In this document: positions 12,322 to 23,505 of the stretch, piece after piece | Layout of the letters: every line of letters starts with the position of its first letter | How positions within the stretch are numbered: the first letter of the stretch is position 1 | Source: Macrocybe gigantea | Lineage: Eukaryota; Basidiomycota; Agaricomycetes; Agaricales; Callistosporiaceae | NCBI GenBank assembly: GCA_011319805.1 | Contig: SJRY01000194.1 | Location: 1 to 64,000, forward strand | Length of the DNA stretch: 64,000 nt | Direction: 5' to 3' | Made by a program: the position numbers and the translations under genes | The notes under the pieces: model-generated | Database searches by the model: none | The model's input: only the letters and a program-made list of their open reading frames with translations | Told to the model about the DNA's origin: nothing

Positions 12322-12737
12322 TGTTATGATTTCAGGACTAATCGTTATCTTGACGATGGGCACATGACTCAAGAACCACATGACGAACACATGACAGAAA
12401 CCATGATGCAACAAACAAGACAAATGTAATGGCTCAAGGAAACCCTATGACAATGATGCATCAGCACTGACTAGGGTATAGGGTTATTACACAGTACTTG
12501 CAGGACAACACGTGGAGTGTAGTCAAATTCATACTCATGCAGACAAGGGTTGAGGGTTTCACATAACATGAGGACAGTATACTCATGGTCCATGCTTGGT
12601 AGTCATAACGCATAAATACCTGAATTGTACCTAGTAGAACCCAGCTTCGAGCTGGCTAATCAATAGCATTCTCTTCCCCACCTCTCACCCTTGAGTTAGT
12701 TAGAGTGACTTGCACGCAGATATAGTTTTGCATAGCA
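12322..12737 (-). repeat. Solo LTR, family A, TSD AATTT
   Basis: This second family A LTR (416 bp) begins TGTTATGATTTCAGG and ends GTTTTGCATAGCA. It is flanked by AATTT at 12317-12321 and 12738-12742. The TATA-like CATAAATACC and the CAGCTTCGAGCTGG start-site segment of the family are kept. Confidence 0.9.
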
Positions 12738-12946
12738 AATTTCTCTTCTATCCTGTAGGATTTAGTATTATCCAGAAAAAAAGAGCATAGCCATGACATA
12801 GTGCTAGCAAAATAGAAGCTAAATATGTATATTACCCTTTGGGGGGAAAACAACTGGCAGTGAGAAACACTCATGGTTGTCTTGTTTGAATTGTGAGCGA
12901 CTCAGAGAGGGAGTTCAGAGAAGCAAGGCTTTAGCATTGCAGATAT

Positions 12947-13111
12947 TGTTGGATACAGGCAGGGACTGAAGGGGTGCGTGGATGTGGGAATCTAAATGTA
13001 TAGCCTCAGTGTGTCTGGTAGGACCACTGAGGTGGGTGACCAGAAGCGAGCAAAAATTTCTAGCCTGCTTACATAATGTATTGAGGTGGGAGCTCGACTT
13101 GACCTCCAACA
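12947..13111 (-). repeat. Copia 3' LTR
   Basis: It begins TGTTGGATACAGGCAGGG and ends GACCTCCAACA, 165 bp. The partner at 46332-46604 shares both ends but carries about 105 bp of extra sequence with a repeated inner block (CCTCAGTGTGTCTGGTAGGA occurs twice). Confidence 0.85.
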
Positions 13112-13577
13112 CTCCTCCTCAAGTCAACAACCATGTGTTAGGCACTGACACCTATCAAAGCTTGATGTTTTTCAAATTTCAGTCACATGAGGGCTTTCGT
13201 CATTGAGTTGGCAACCATATTGGCCATTGGGCAGTACTTGAGGCTTGCAGCACCCATTTTGACAGTTTGGCAGATGAAATGGAAATGGACATTAATATGC
13301 TTTATTTGTCTATGAAATTTGGCATCCTTTGATAGCATAATCATGCCTTTGTTGTTACAGAAGAAAGTCATTGGCTTTTGGAAAGGAAAAATGAAGGAAA
13401 TTTCAGTAAGTAATTTTTGAATCCAAATCAATTCTTTTGATGCATGGGTGAGTGCCATGTATTCTGACTCCATGCTCAACATGGTTATTATAGGTTGCTT
13501 TTTGCTGCTCCATAACATGATGCTGTCTCTGATGAAGAAGATGTAACCAGAAATTGAGTAGTGGTGGAGCTGGGAAG
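13112..13577 (-). pseudogene. Copia RNase H fragment
   Basis: The frame reads SISGYIFFIRDSIMLWSSKK and continues through MLSMESEYMALTHASKELIW, NNKGMIMLSKD and QIKHINVHFHFI, ending the polyprotein before the 3' LTR. These are standard Copia RNase H landmarks. The domain is cut at its start by the B3 insertion at 13578. Confidence 0.85.
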
Positions 13578-13848
13578 TGTTAGGCTAGATGAATCTCAGA
13601 AGGACTTGGGCAGACTAAGTGCGAGAGTGGTCTTGAGATGATGGCAAAAGGAATATTAAGCCTAGTGCTACTGGTAAATCTGGGAGCCTTTATATACATT
13701 ACAGTACTTGAGCACAGACCATGGGCTGCGCAATGCTGTGGACTGTGGATGAGTAAGACTGGAAGGAGATGACTCAGGATGACTAGGGAAGTGAGATGAC
13801 TTGATGGCTGTGCACTGCACAGCGTGATGGGGAAGATAAGGGATGTGG
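13578..13848 (-). repeat. Gypsy-B3 3' LTR, first part (rest at 33744-33792)
   Basis: This is family B LTR in reverse, from TGTTAGGCTAGATG to GGGATGTGG. The remaining 49 bp lie at 33744-33792. The two parts sum to 320 bp, the full LTR length. They are separated by B1, whose target duplication TGTGG occurs at 13844-13848 and 33739-33743. Confidence 0.9.
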
Positions 13849-14168
13849 TGTTACGGATGCCGCCCAAAGGACTATTCATTTTCTTATCTTATCTTTCCCA
13901 CATCCCTTATCTTCCCCATCATGCTGCGCAGCGCGCAGCCATCAAGTCATCCCACTTTCCTAGTCATCCTGAGTCATCTCCTTCCAGTCTTACTCATCCG
14001 CAGTCCACAGCATTGCGCAGCCCATGGTCTGTGCTCGAGTACTGTAATGTATATAAGGACTCCCAGATGTACCAGTAGTGCTAGGCTTAATATTCCTTTT
14101 GCCATCATCTCAAGACCACTCTCGCACTTAGTCTGCCCGAGTCCTTCTGAGATTCATCTAGCCTAACA
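13849..14168 (+). repeat. Gypsy-B1 5' LTR
   Basis: It begins TGTTACGGATGCC and ends CTAGCCTAACA. TATATAA at 14050-14056 is the likely core promoter. AGGCTTAATAT (14083-14093), 31-33 bp downstream, is the predicted RNA 5' end. Confidence 0.92.
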
Positions 14169-14170
14169 AG

Positions 14171-14181
14171 ATATTAAGCCT
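14171..14181 (+). promoter_or_regulatory. Self-complementary primer-binding site of Gypsy-B1
   Basis: ATATTAAGCCT lies 2 nt after the 5' LTR. It is the exact reverse complement of AGGCTTAATAT at 14083-14093, the predicted start of the transcript. This matches the Tf1/sushi self-priming layout, in which the RNA 5' end is the primer. Confidence 0.7.
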
Positions 14182-14822
14182 CGTCGAGACTCGCTCAGAC
14201 TCACACACACACCACGTCACGCTTTATCAAAGACTTGATCAACATTCAACGACAAGCAGTCGCCGACCCAGCGAGCACTAGCACGAGCGACGAGAGCACT
14301 TGGCTCAGAGAAGTAGACCAGGCATTGCAGTCCACGCCATTCGCAGAGACAGTCCACGCCACCCGCAGAGACACTAGCAATCCAAACAAACGAAAGAGAG
14401 AGCGCACGCCTACACCAAGTAGCGACGACGAAGAGCAGGCATTTCTGAGAGAGTTTGCCTTCACCACCACAGATGAGCCCACTGAGATCCTCAGCGAAGG
14501 AGCAGCACAACTCATTGCAGAACTCTTCCTAGAAGGAGAATATGGGATAAGCCCAGAAGAGCTGTAGTCAGACCAGAATCTTCTTGCTGAAGAAGAGGAC
14601 GAACCCATCTGCAAGAAAACGAGAGAAGAACGAACACAAGCCCGAGACTTTAGGCAACAACAGATCGAGAACTATAATCGCTGAACACAGGAGGAAGACA
14701 TACTGATACAGAGAGGGCACAACGCACAGAGCGTACAACAGAACCAACGAGAATGACACCAGAGTCAAGGACACACAGGAACGAAACCGCTGAACCCCTT
14801 CAGAGGACCAATCCGCCGAAGC
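14178..14822 (+). pseudogene. Gypsy-B1 leader ORF (ORF1), decayed, no native ATG
   Basis: This is the B1 copy of the leader frame that is intact in B2. It holds acquired stops (TAG at 14565) and acquired ATGs such as 14472, where B2 has ACG. The product would be charged and hydrophilic (KRKRERTPTPSSDDEEQAFL). It is in frame with gag and separated from it by TAA at 14827-14829. Confidence 0.6.
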
Positions 14823-14849
14823 ACTGTATAAGGAAAGAATCGCACCACC

Positions 14850-15992
14850 ATGGCGAAAGTAAGCAACAGTGACTGGGACGAATACTATCAGTGGAGGGAG
14901 CGAAAAGGATTACCAAAGACAAACGGACCGACCGCCGCAGAGTGGGCTGATTTTGAACAAGCTTGTAGAATCGCAGGAGTCGACCTAGACTACTGGAAAG
15001 AACAGAGAGAGGAGCAAAGACAGAAACAGCTCCAAGAACAGCAAGCCCAAGTACAAGCACAGCAGACCCAAGAACAACAGATCCAGGAACAGGAAAGCCA
15101 AGACCAAGAGAACGACGAAGAAACTCCCCAAAGGATGACGACAGAATACAAGGGAATCATCGCCGACCCGAAATCCTTTACAGGAGATCAAACATCCTTC
15201 GATATTTGGTGGAGGAAGATGAAACTTTACATAACCGCACATGGAGACCTCATGGACACACAGAAGATTGGAGCGGTCCTGTCTAGAATGACTGACGGAC
15301 CCGGAGCCCACTGGGCGTCAAAGAAGATTGACACCACTACCAACCAAAGCACATGGGCCGACTTCATAACCAAGATAGAGACATGATTCAGCAACGTCAT
15401 GTCGCCATCACAAGCAGGAAGCAAACTATTCAATATCAGACAAGGAAACCGACCCATCGACGAATTTCTGGATGAATTCGTAGACCTCGCAGGGAAAGCA
15501 GGAATGACAGGAACAGCCCCTCGTTTCCTACTTGAGAAGAGCTTAAACCGAAGAACAGCAGAAGCCGTACACTCGATCTCCACACTTCCAACAGATGGAG
15601 ATGAATATATCAAGACAGTTCGAGCGATTGGACGAAACATCGATGAACACAGAAATGTGATGAGAGGAGAATTCACAAGCAATCAGCGCAAGGCCGGAAA
15701 TCCAAGCCGAGGAGCAGGACAGGCCATGGAAGTCGACAAAGTATGAAGCAACAACTGCTTCAACTGCAATAAACTAGGACACCTCTCACGAAACTGCCCG
15801 GAACCACGAAAAGGAGCAGCAAATGTCACATGTTTCAACTGTGGCTTAAAGGAACACTATGCATGAAACTGCAAGAAGAAGAAGAAAGGAAAATCCTGGG
15901 TCAGAGAAGTGAAAGAAGAAGAAGGAGAGGATGAAGAAGACAAGGATGAAGAAAGCTCCGACAAAGAGAGTTTTGCCGAAGGGTCCGACTAG
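14850..15992 (+). pseudogene. Gypsy-B1 gag
   Basis: It starts ATGGCGAAAGTAAGC in good context (CCACCATGG). There is a Gln-rich stretch (residues ~60-90), a gag core from about residue 100 (DIWWRKMKLYI), and two CCHC knuckles near 15756-15880, of which CFNCNKLGHLSRNC is readable. Stops at 15385 (TGA) and near 15744 break it; B2 has CGA in both places. Confidence 0.85.
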
Positions 15993-15999
15993 GAGGTGC

Positions 16000-16654
16000 T
16001 AAATCGCGACCCATACAACTGAAACAGACTCGCTTCAATACCGGATGTAGATCATCCCATACTCTGAAATACACCATTCCTGCCAAGTGATCTGAAGCAC
16101 CAAGGAAAACCATCCAAGGGGACAAACCACCAAAGAGGAAAGAACTTGCAGTACCAGCAAGGATACGAACGTGAAAAGGAATCACAACGATAACACCAGA
16201 AGTCGATAGTGGAGCAGATAGGACTTGCATCAACACCGCGATAGTAGCGAAAACAGGACTGAAGACATGACGAATCAAGAAGATTCCCATCATAAATGCA
16301 GATGGATCACCCAACTGCCAGAAAACAGCAGACCGAGTAGTGGAGGTCCACATCGACATTAAAGGACACAAGGAGCATATGGAAGCCATCGTACTCGACA
16401 TCAGAAAAACCGACATGCTACTAGGACATGACTGGCTTGTCTACCACAACCCAACAATCAAATGGAGGACAGGAGAAATTGTCTTTGACAGATGCCCCAA
16501 AATGTGCAAAATAAACCACCAGACGATCAAGATACAGAAGGTGGCTGAACCAGCGAAAACCACAGCCAGCGACAAGACAGGAATCCAGATACCCCCATAT
16601 CTGATCAGATTCAAACACCTCTTCAAGGAGAAGAACTTTGATCGCTTACCAGAC
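16000..16654 (+). pseudogene. Gypsy-B1 pol, first part (protease region)
   Basis: It holds the protease (VDSGAD region near 16202-16215) and the linker MLLGHDWLVYHNP, as far as KNFDRLPD, where Gypsy-A interrupts it. Here B1 is closer to B2 than to B3. Confidence 0.85.
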
Positions 16655-17068
16655 TGCTACGCAAAACCAATTCTGTGCGCAGGTCACTCTAACTATCACT
16701 TAGAGATGAGAGGCGGGGATGAGAGTGCTATTATAAGCCAGCTCGAAGCTGGATTCTACTAGGTACAGTTTAGGTATTTATATGTTATGACTACCAAGCA
16801 CGGACTATGACTATGCTAGCCTCATGCTACGTGAAACCCTGAACCCTCGTCTGTGTGAGTCAGGATCCGACTGCACTCCACGCGTTGTCCTACAGGTGCT
16901 GCGCAATAACCCTTCACCCTAGTCAGCGCTGACGCGTCGTTGTCATAGGGTTTCCTCGAGTCGCTGCATTGTATGTTGTTTGTCACGTCACGTCTATCAC
17001 GTGTTCATCATGTGGCTTTTGAGTCACGTGCCCGTTGTCAAGATAACAATTAGCCTGAAATCGTAACA
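16655..17068 (-). repeat. Gypsy-A 3' LTR
   Basis: On the plus strand it runs TGCTACGCAAAACC to GAAATCGTAACA. It is adjacent to the polypurine tract. Confidence 0.92.
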
Positions 17069-17082
17069 TTACCCCCCTCTTA
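17069..17082 (-). promoter_or_regulatory. Gypsy-A polypurine tract
   Basis: On the minus strand AAGAGGGGGGTAA ends right at the 3' LTR TGTTACG. It would prime plus-strand DNA synthesis. Confidence 0.75.
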
Positions 17083-17126
17083 GGGATTGCGTCCTCGCAA
17101 TCATGTTTTTCTTCTTCATCATCCTC

Positions 17127-20100
17127 CTAGTCCTTCTGGCGCTCGTCCTCGCCTACAACTTCCTGGTTCCGACATTGCTGCCACGCCTGCCAAGCCGCGT
17201 CCAGCCGATCTTCGACTTCGCTCGGGTCCGACATCCAGCCGGTAAGGGTCTCGTTTCTCGGCAGCGTCTTCATTTGTTGACCACGTGGGCAGACCCAGAT
17301 TTCATCAGCCGTGTGGTCGAACAAGACCTTCGGCGATTGGGTTTGATGGAAGCAGGTGCGTACTACCTTCTTCGGTGTGGGTTGGGGTGGCAATTGATGC
17401 TGTCCTCTTTCCAGGGATGGCGCCTCGGGATTCTCGCGATGAAATTTCGCAACCGCGTCTGGTGCATCTCCGTTGATGTTTTCGGCGGATTCTCAAGTGG
17501 CATCTTCGAGAGGGTATTCCTTCCAATGTATTCTGTACTGTAACTTTCCTCGGTTCCATCGAGAATTTATCACAGCTTCTATTTCATATTGTTTTTCTCC
17601 TTCCACGATAATGGGAGGAGGCCGTTTAAGAATCGTTACCGCTTTTTGTCACGGAAACGCCGGTGCTGTGTACGGGGTGAGTTCGGACTCGTTTCGAATG
17701 GGGTGAATTCGCCAGTGTTCTGGTAGCTCGAGTTCGTATGCCGATTCTCCGATTCGCCGTTTGACTTTGAAAGGACCAAACCGTTTGTCGTTTAATTTAT
17801 CAGTTGGTCGGTCGGTCATGATATTAGTGCCTTCCAACCAGACCCAATCGCCCTCATGGTACTCTCGGGCAGGTTTCTGTTTTCAGTCGTAGGTCCATTT
17901 CATTGTTTCTGTGGCTTTCAGCAAGGAGGTTTCGGCTTTGGTCTGAATTTCCTTCATCATCTCAGCGAACTCCTCAGCAGTCTGTGATTTAGCATCACGC
18001 TTCGGAGGTTCTTTTCCAGTATACGGATGTCGCCCGTGGTTCAAATAAAACGGGGAGTATCCAGTCGCCGAGTGAATTCGATTGTTGTAGGAGAATTCGG
18101 CCATAGGTAGCCAATCCGCTCAGTCGTTTTGCCGATAGTTTACGAAAAGTTTCAGGTACTGTTCGAGTTCCTGATTAACTCATTCTGTTTGTCCATCGGT
18201 CTGTGGATGGTATGGCGTCGAGGGAGCTCCTTTGATTCCCAAAAGTGCATAGAGGTCCGTCATGAACGTGGAGATGAATTGTCCTCCTCTGTTGCTGATG
18301 ACTTTCTTTGGAAGTCCATAACTCGAGAATATGGTGTCGCGTAGATTGCGAGCGACTCCTTCTGCTGTAATTTCCATGTTGACTGGTATGAACTTGGCTC
18401 CTTTCGTGAACCGGTCTACTGTCACCATTACGCCGTTGTATCCATGAGATTCAGGGAGTGGTCCGATGAGATCGACAGATATGATCTCCCATGGTTCCTT
18501 CGGTACTTCATTCGGATGAAGTGGGGTGTGTTTCTGATCTCTGATGATCTTCATCTGTTGGCATTTGTCATATCCTTTGACATATGCCTTGACGTCATTC
18601 ATCATTTTTGGCCACCAGAAGTTGTGTGTGATTAATTCATGCGTCTTTGTCTGTCCTGGGTGTCCGAGATCTGATCCAAATGATAGATTTCAATGATCCG
18701 TTCCCTTATCTTTTGGCTCTTGGGGACGTAGTACCGTTTCAGCCATGTAACGATTCGGTCGTTTTCCTCCCAGCCATGTTCACCTTCGTCAAGACATTTC
18801 TGGATCTCAGGCTCTCTTTGTTTCCAAGCCCTTTTGATCTGGTCCAGAATGTCCTGAAATTCTGGTGTCGGCGTGATCTTCACCATGAAGATTCGGTGAA
18901 AATTCTCTGGCTTTAGGAGTACGACATTTTCGTTATCATTCTCCCCCTTCTCATGGTCTGGTCGTCTCGACAGACTGTCTGCCTTAGTCATTGACTTTCC
19001 GGGTTTGTGCTCCAGAACGAAATCGTAGTTCTGAAGTTCCGAGATCCAGCGAGCTTGCCGGCAATTCAGCTTCTGAGGTTTCCGGAAATATTCGAGATTT
19101 TTATGATCTGTCCAAATCTCGAATTTCTGTTTAGTGCCACAGAGGTATTGGCGCCATTCCTCCAGTCCGGTCATGATCGCAAGCATCTCTTTGTCGTAGA
19201 TCTCATAGTTTCGTTCCGTCGGGTTCAATGACTTTGACATGAAAGCCACCAGTCTCCAGGTACCATTGGATTGTTCCTGTGAAAGGACGCCTCCTATTGC
19301 GTAGTTTGAGGCATCGACTTCTATTCAGAATTTTCCATCATCTCAGGGCATTGAAATGATCAGCGCTGAGCTGATCCGATTCTTTAACCCGTCAAATGCA
19401 TCGTCTTGGGCCTTTCCCCATGTCCAGTTGGCTTTTCCGGTTAGTTCCGTCAAAGGTTTCGCGATCTTTGCAAATCCCTCGATGAAGCATCGGTAGAAGT
19501 TACAAAAGCCTAAAAATTGCTGGACGTCTCTTTTACAGGTGGGTTTTGGCCATCTTTTGACGCCTTCGACTTTAATAGGATCCATCTTAATGCCATTTTC
19601 CGAGACGATCATTCCAAGGTATTCTACTTCCAATTGATGAAACGAGCATTTCTCAGGTTTCAGGTAAAGCTTATTATTTTTTAGCTTTTCCAACACGCAT
19701 TGAACGAGTCATCTGTGTTCATTCAAATCTTTATTGAAGATGAGAATGTCGTCCATGTAGATTACTATGTGTCCCTGATCGATTTCGTCTTTAAAGATCG
19801 TGTTCATCATAGTTTGGAAGGTAGCCGGTGAATTCGTCAGTCCGAAGAACATGACCAGGGGTTCGAACATTCCCCAGTTTGTCCGAAATGTGGCTTTCCA
19901 TTCATCGCCTTCTTTCATATGGACGTTATTGTATCCCCATCGGATGTCAAGCTTCGTAAAGAACTTCGCTCCCTTGAGTTTGTCGATCAACTCTTGGATT
20001 AAGGGGAGCGGGTACTTGTTCTTTATCGTCATATTGTTCAACTTCCGATAATCCTGTACAGGTCGTAGGGATCCGTCCTTCTTTTTCACGAAGAAGAAAG

Positions 20101-21247
20101 GCGAGGCCATTGGTGACTTCGACAGTCTGATTCGTCCGGTGTTCAGATTTTCATCTAAAAAGGCGTCCAGCTGTTTCTGTTCGTCCAGCGTCAGGGGATA
20201 GACCTTGCAGTCCTGGAGTTTGGCTCCTGGAATAAGTTCAATTGCATGGTCCCAGGGTCGTCACGGTGGTAATTCGTCGAACGACTCTTTTCTGAACACT
20301 GAATCCTTGAAACAGTGGTATTCTTCCAGTACGATTTCTTCAAAGGTTTTAACCTTTGTCGCCTTTGCCGTCGCTTTGGCCAGTTTGGAAGCCGTTGTTT
20401 GGAAAGCCCTTAGATGAAACTCTTGGTTCATGTTGATCATCAAGAGTTTTTCTCCTTGTTCAAAGTCTACTTCGTTTGTCTCAACAGGGGTGTCGTCATC
20501 TTTGGGGTTTCCTTTTCAGACAATTCGCTGACACTCTTCGGGGCATCGGTCAAAAGTGATCTTCTCTGTTTTCCAATCGATCCAAGGGTTGTAATGCTTA
20601 ACCCACTCATAGCCGATGAAGATCTGGCCCTTTCCGAGTTCAGTAACTGAAAAGATCATTCGCTTGACATGATCTTGGACTCGGACTCTTAGTTCAACGT
20701 ATTCGCATATGTCGCCCACCATGTTACGGGTTCCGTCTGCATTGTGGACCAGAATAGGAATCGGATATCTTTTTGTGTTGATTTCCTTTTCCTTAACGAA
20801 TTTCCGATCTATGCAAGATCCGGTACATCCCGTATCAAGCAAAGCCTTTATGCTGTATGTCCGTCCAGTGTCCAAGGTCGTGATCGTCAAGGGTATGTCC
20901 ATCTGGTTTCCATTGCCACCTCTGACAAATCGTGGCTTTTGTCTGAGGTTAAGCAACATGTGCAATGCATCATGATCATTCATTTGATTGATCTCACGAA
21001 GCTTCTCCAGTGAGATGTCCTTCTGTCGCGATTGATCTATCCATGCCTTAAGGATCGAGTACGCTTTAGACTCGTCCTGCCAATAAATCTGTTGAGCTAC
21101 CCAGGGTAGAGTGTATCCTTTTACGAGACCAAACTCTCGTGCACCTTCTCGTTCGAAATATTTTTTAAGGTCGGGAATATCCCTTATATTCATATTCGAC
21201 AATACATAATCAGCTGGTGAAGCGGTGCTTCTTCCCAGCTCTATCAA
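17127..21247 (-). pseudogene. Gypsy-A pol: protease, RT, RNase H, integrase, chromodomain
   Basis: Order on the minus strand is protease (LLDTGCTGSC, near 20,830), RT (palm motif IYMDDILIF near 19,740-19,770), RNase H (WTDHKNLEYF), integrase (VDLIGPLPE and TPYHPQTDGQTE) and a C-terminal chromodomain (YEIEAVINSRW and LQYRIHWKEYPLEDATW-like) near 17,510-17,620. The second integrase Asp is lost: SNRGGQF replaces the usual SDRG. Stops occur at 20516, 19709, 18180 and others, mostly where CGA, CAG or TGG would be expected. The element is a chromovirus that cannot move on its own. Confidence 0.9.
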
Positions 21248-22395
21248 AAACCCTGTTTTAGCTCCTCGATCTTAGCGGTAGCGGTAGTCTCGTCCTGCGT
21301 TTCTACGTTCCTTGTAACATATTTCGGCTGGGGGTTCGTCGGGCAGTTACGTCCGATGTGTCCTTTCTGTCCGCACCGGAAGCAGCGTCCTTCGCGTCTC
21401 ATCCAGTCGACATCCATGGCGTTAGGGTCGGGCGTTCCTTGAGCATTACCAGTCGCTAGTGCCGGAGTTTGCTCCTTAGGGGCCGCGGTTCCCTGTGCCG
21501 GTTTCTGTGTTTGCTTGGGAGCAAATCGCTCCTTCGCACCAAATTCCTTTTGGGCCTGGTGATATTGCCGGTCCAGTTCCATCGCTTGCTTGTACCACCA
21601 GTCGATGTCCTCCTCGCAGACACCTCCTAGTTCGATAATGCGTCATCCGAGCGCCTGGTCGAGTCCGTGTTTGAAAATGTCGATGAGGGCAATATCATTA
21701 TATTCCATCAAAGGAGCCCAGCTCCGGAATTCAACAATGTAGTCCTCGACCGGTCGTCGGCGTTGCGACAGTTCTTTAATCCGAATTATCGCATCGTTCC
21801 TAGTCTCCGTTGTCATGAAGAATTCGTGGGCCTCCGCCTTGAAGTTCTCCCAGTCCTTGAATGGTGGGTGGTGTCCGAGGGGATCTGTCCTGACTTCCAG
21901 AGTGTTAGCCGTTGCCGGCGTGACAATGCGGCCATGTTCCCAATCGTCGTAGGTGGAGTGGTTTCCGAACTCCTGCCTGCGTCCGTTCAATTCCGTCTTG
22001 AACTCCAGCCACTCCTGTAGCTTAGAGTCCGCCCAGTTCTGTGCACGTTTGGCCTTGCCTCCCGTGATCCATTGCAGCGCATAAGTGATCATGTCCCATT
22101 TATTAGTGATTTCTTCTTTGTCAAAGTAGACTTCCATTTGTCGAAGCCAGCTTCCGATCAGGCCAGGATCCCCTTTATATGGATCCGGCGGTTCCGATTT
22201 CGTTCTCTTGGGCTTCTTGCCCAAATCCAGTTCTTCTTTGATCACGTCGACCAAAGTCTGTGTTGCATTCTGAACCTGTTCGGCTTGTTGAGGGTTGTTT
22301 TGGAGAGTGCCCCAAGCTAAGGCAAGTGGGTTTGCGGCGAAGAGGGTGGTAAGGATTATAGTGATGAAGGCGAAGAGAGCGGCAATGAATTCCAT
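21244..22395 (-). pseudogene. Gypsy-A gag with N-terminal hydrophobic segment
   Basis: The first ATG of the frame at 22395 opens with MEFIAALFAFITIILTTLFA, an unusually hydrophobic stretch for a gag. A gag core follows (GSWLRQMEVYFDKEEITNKW) and then a CCHC knuckle CFRCGQKGHIGRNC at about 21343-21384. A single TGA at 21643-21645 (CGA expected) interrupts it. The open frame can be extended upstream to 22479, but only with GTG. Confidence 0.8.
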
Positions 22396-23073
22396 GATAT
22401 GTGATGTGAAAGGGTTGGGCGTGTAGTGTGTTTTTGTCGAATAGTACTGTGTGGGCGGCACGCAACCGTCGACTCCCACTTCGGTTGGGTCCAGTGAAAA
22501 GGGTGGTGCCTGTTAAACTGCGGATGGGTCAGCTCGAATCCTCGTCACAATGGGGATGCCCCAAACGGCAGTCAAGGAAGGTTTCATTGTCAGGGATTCC
22601 AGCGGTCTGGCAATCACTTTCTCATTTCGGGTCAACACACGTTCCCGACAATGACTTTCAGGGGCATGTTTGAGGGATGGTCGAAGGGTGGGGACTGTCC
22701 ACACGTCCGAGTCCTCCGGTCTCTCTTGCTTTGGTACGTCCCGGGTCAGCAAACTACCTGGTCAGACGCGCGGTAGGGTTCTCCGAAGATTGCCCTAGCA
22801 CAGCCTTAAGATGTTCGATTCGGACAGGGACGGGCTCAACGTTTCCCTTAGTCCTCTCGTGCTTCCAAACACAATGAACAAAGACCAATGACAGAGACCA
22901 GAACGATAGTTGGCGCGGGGTGGGGAGTAGTGGTGGAAAGTAAAAATGTTAGTTTGTGTAGAGGGAAGAGTTGTGATGATGTAGCGGGTTCCTTTGGTCG
23001 CACGGCACTCGGAGCCGTCTGGCAACGAAGGAAGGGCATGGAGGAAGAGAGTAGAGTGAGGTGCGTTAGTGCT

Positions 23074-23084
23074 AGCTTCGAGCT
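23074..23084 (-). promoter_or_regulatory. Self-complementary primer-binding site of Gypsy-A
   Basis: On the minus strand AGCTCGAAGCT lies 2 nt after the 5' LTR. It is exactly complementary to AGCTTCGAGCT at 23172-23182, 32 nt downstream of TATAAA (23209-23214), where transcription should begin. No other primer site was recognised. Confidence 0.7.
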
Positions 23085-23086
23085 TT

Positions 23087-23500
23087 TGCTATGCAAAACT
23101 AATTCTGCGTGCAGGTCACTCTAACTATCACTTAGAGATGAGAGGCGGGGATAAGAGTGCTATTATAAGCCAGCTCGAAGCTGGATTCTACTAGGTACAG
23201 TTTAGGTATTTATATGTTATGACTACTGAGCACGGACCACGACTATGCTAGCCTCATGCTACGTGAAACCCTGAACCCTCGTCTGTGTGAGTCAGGATCC
23301 GACTGCACTCCACGCGTTGTCCTACAGGTGCTGCGCAATAACCCTTTGCCCTAGTCAGCGCTGACGCGTCGTTGTCATAGGGTTTCCTCGAGTCGCTGCA
23401 TTGTATGTTGTTTGTCACGTCACGTCTATCACGTGTTCATCATGTGGCTTTTGAGTCACATGCCCATTGTCAAGATAACGATTAGCCTGAAATCGTAACA
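23087..23500 (-). repeat. Gypsy-A 5' LTR
   Basis: It is 414 bp, from TGCTATGCAAAAC to CGTAACA on the plus strand. The minus strand holds the promoter element CATATAAATACC. Confidence 0.92.
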
Positions 23501-23505
23501 CAGAC

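Larger units (their letters stand above)
16655..23500 (-). mobile_element. Gypsy-A chromovirus, nearly complete, inactive
   Basis: It is 6,846 bp long with equal 414 bp LTRs and the target duplication CAGAC (16650-16654 and 23501-23505). The LTRs differ at 14 positions, all transitions. The polypurine tract lies at 17069-17082. The element carries gag with one CCHC knuckle, then protease, RT, RNase H, integrase and chromodomain. Many CGA-to-TGA type stops inactivate it. It is inserted in pol of B1. Confidence 0.93.

Noticed and set aside
13578..14168. Head-to-head family B LTRs looking like one palindromic element
   Set aside because: They are explained by B1 inserted into the reversed B3 LTR, with TGTGG on both sides.
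16340..16654. Protease/linker frame as a separate small gene
   Set aside because: It is an internal piece of B1 pol cut by Gypsy-A.
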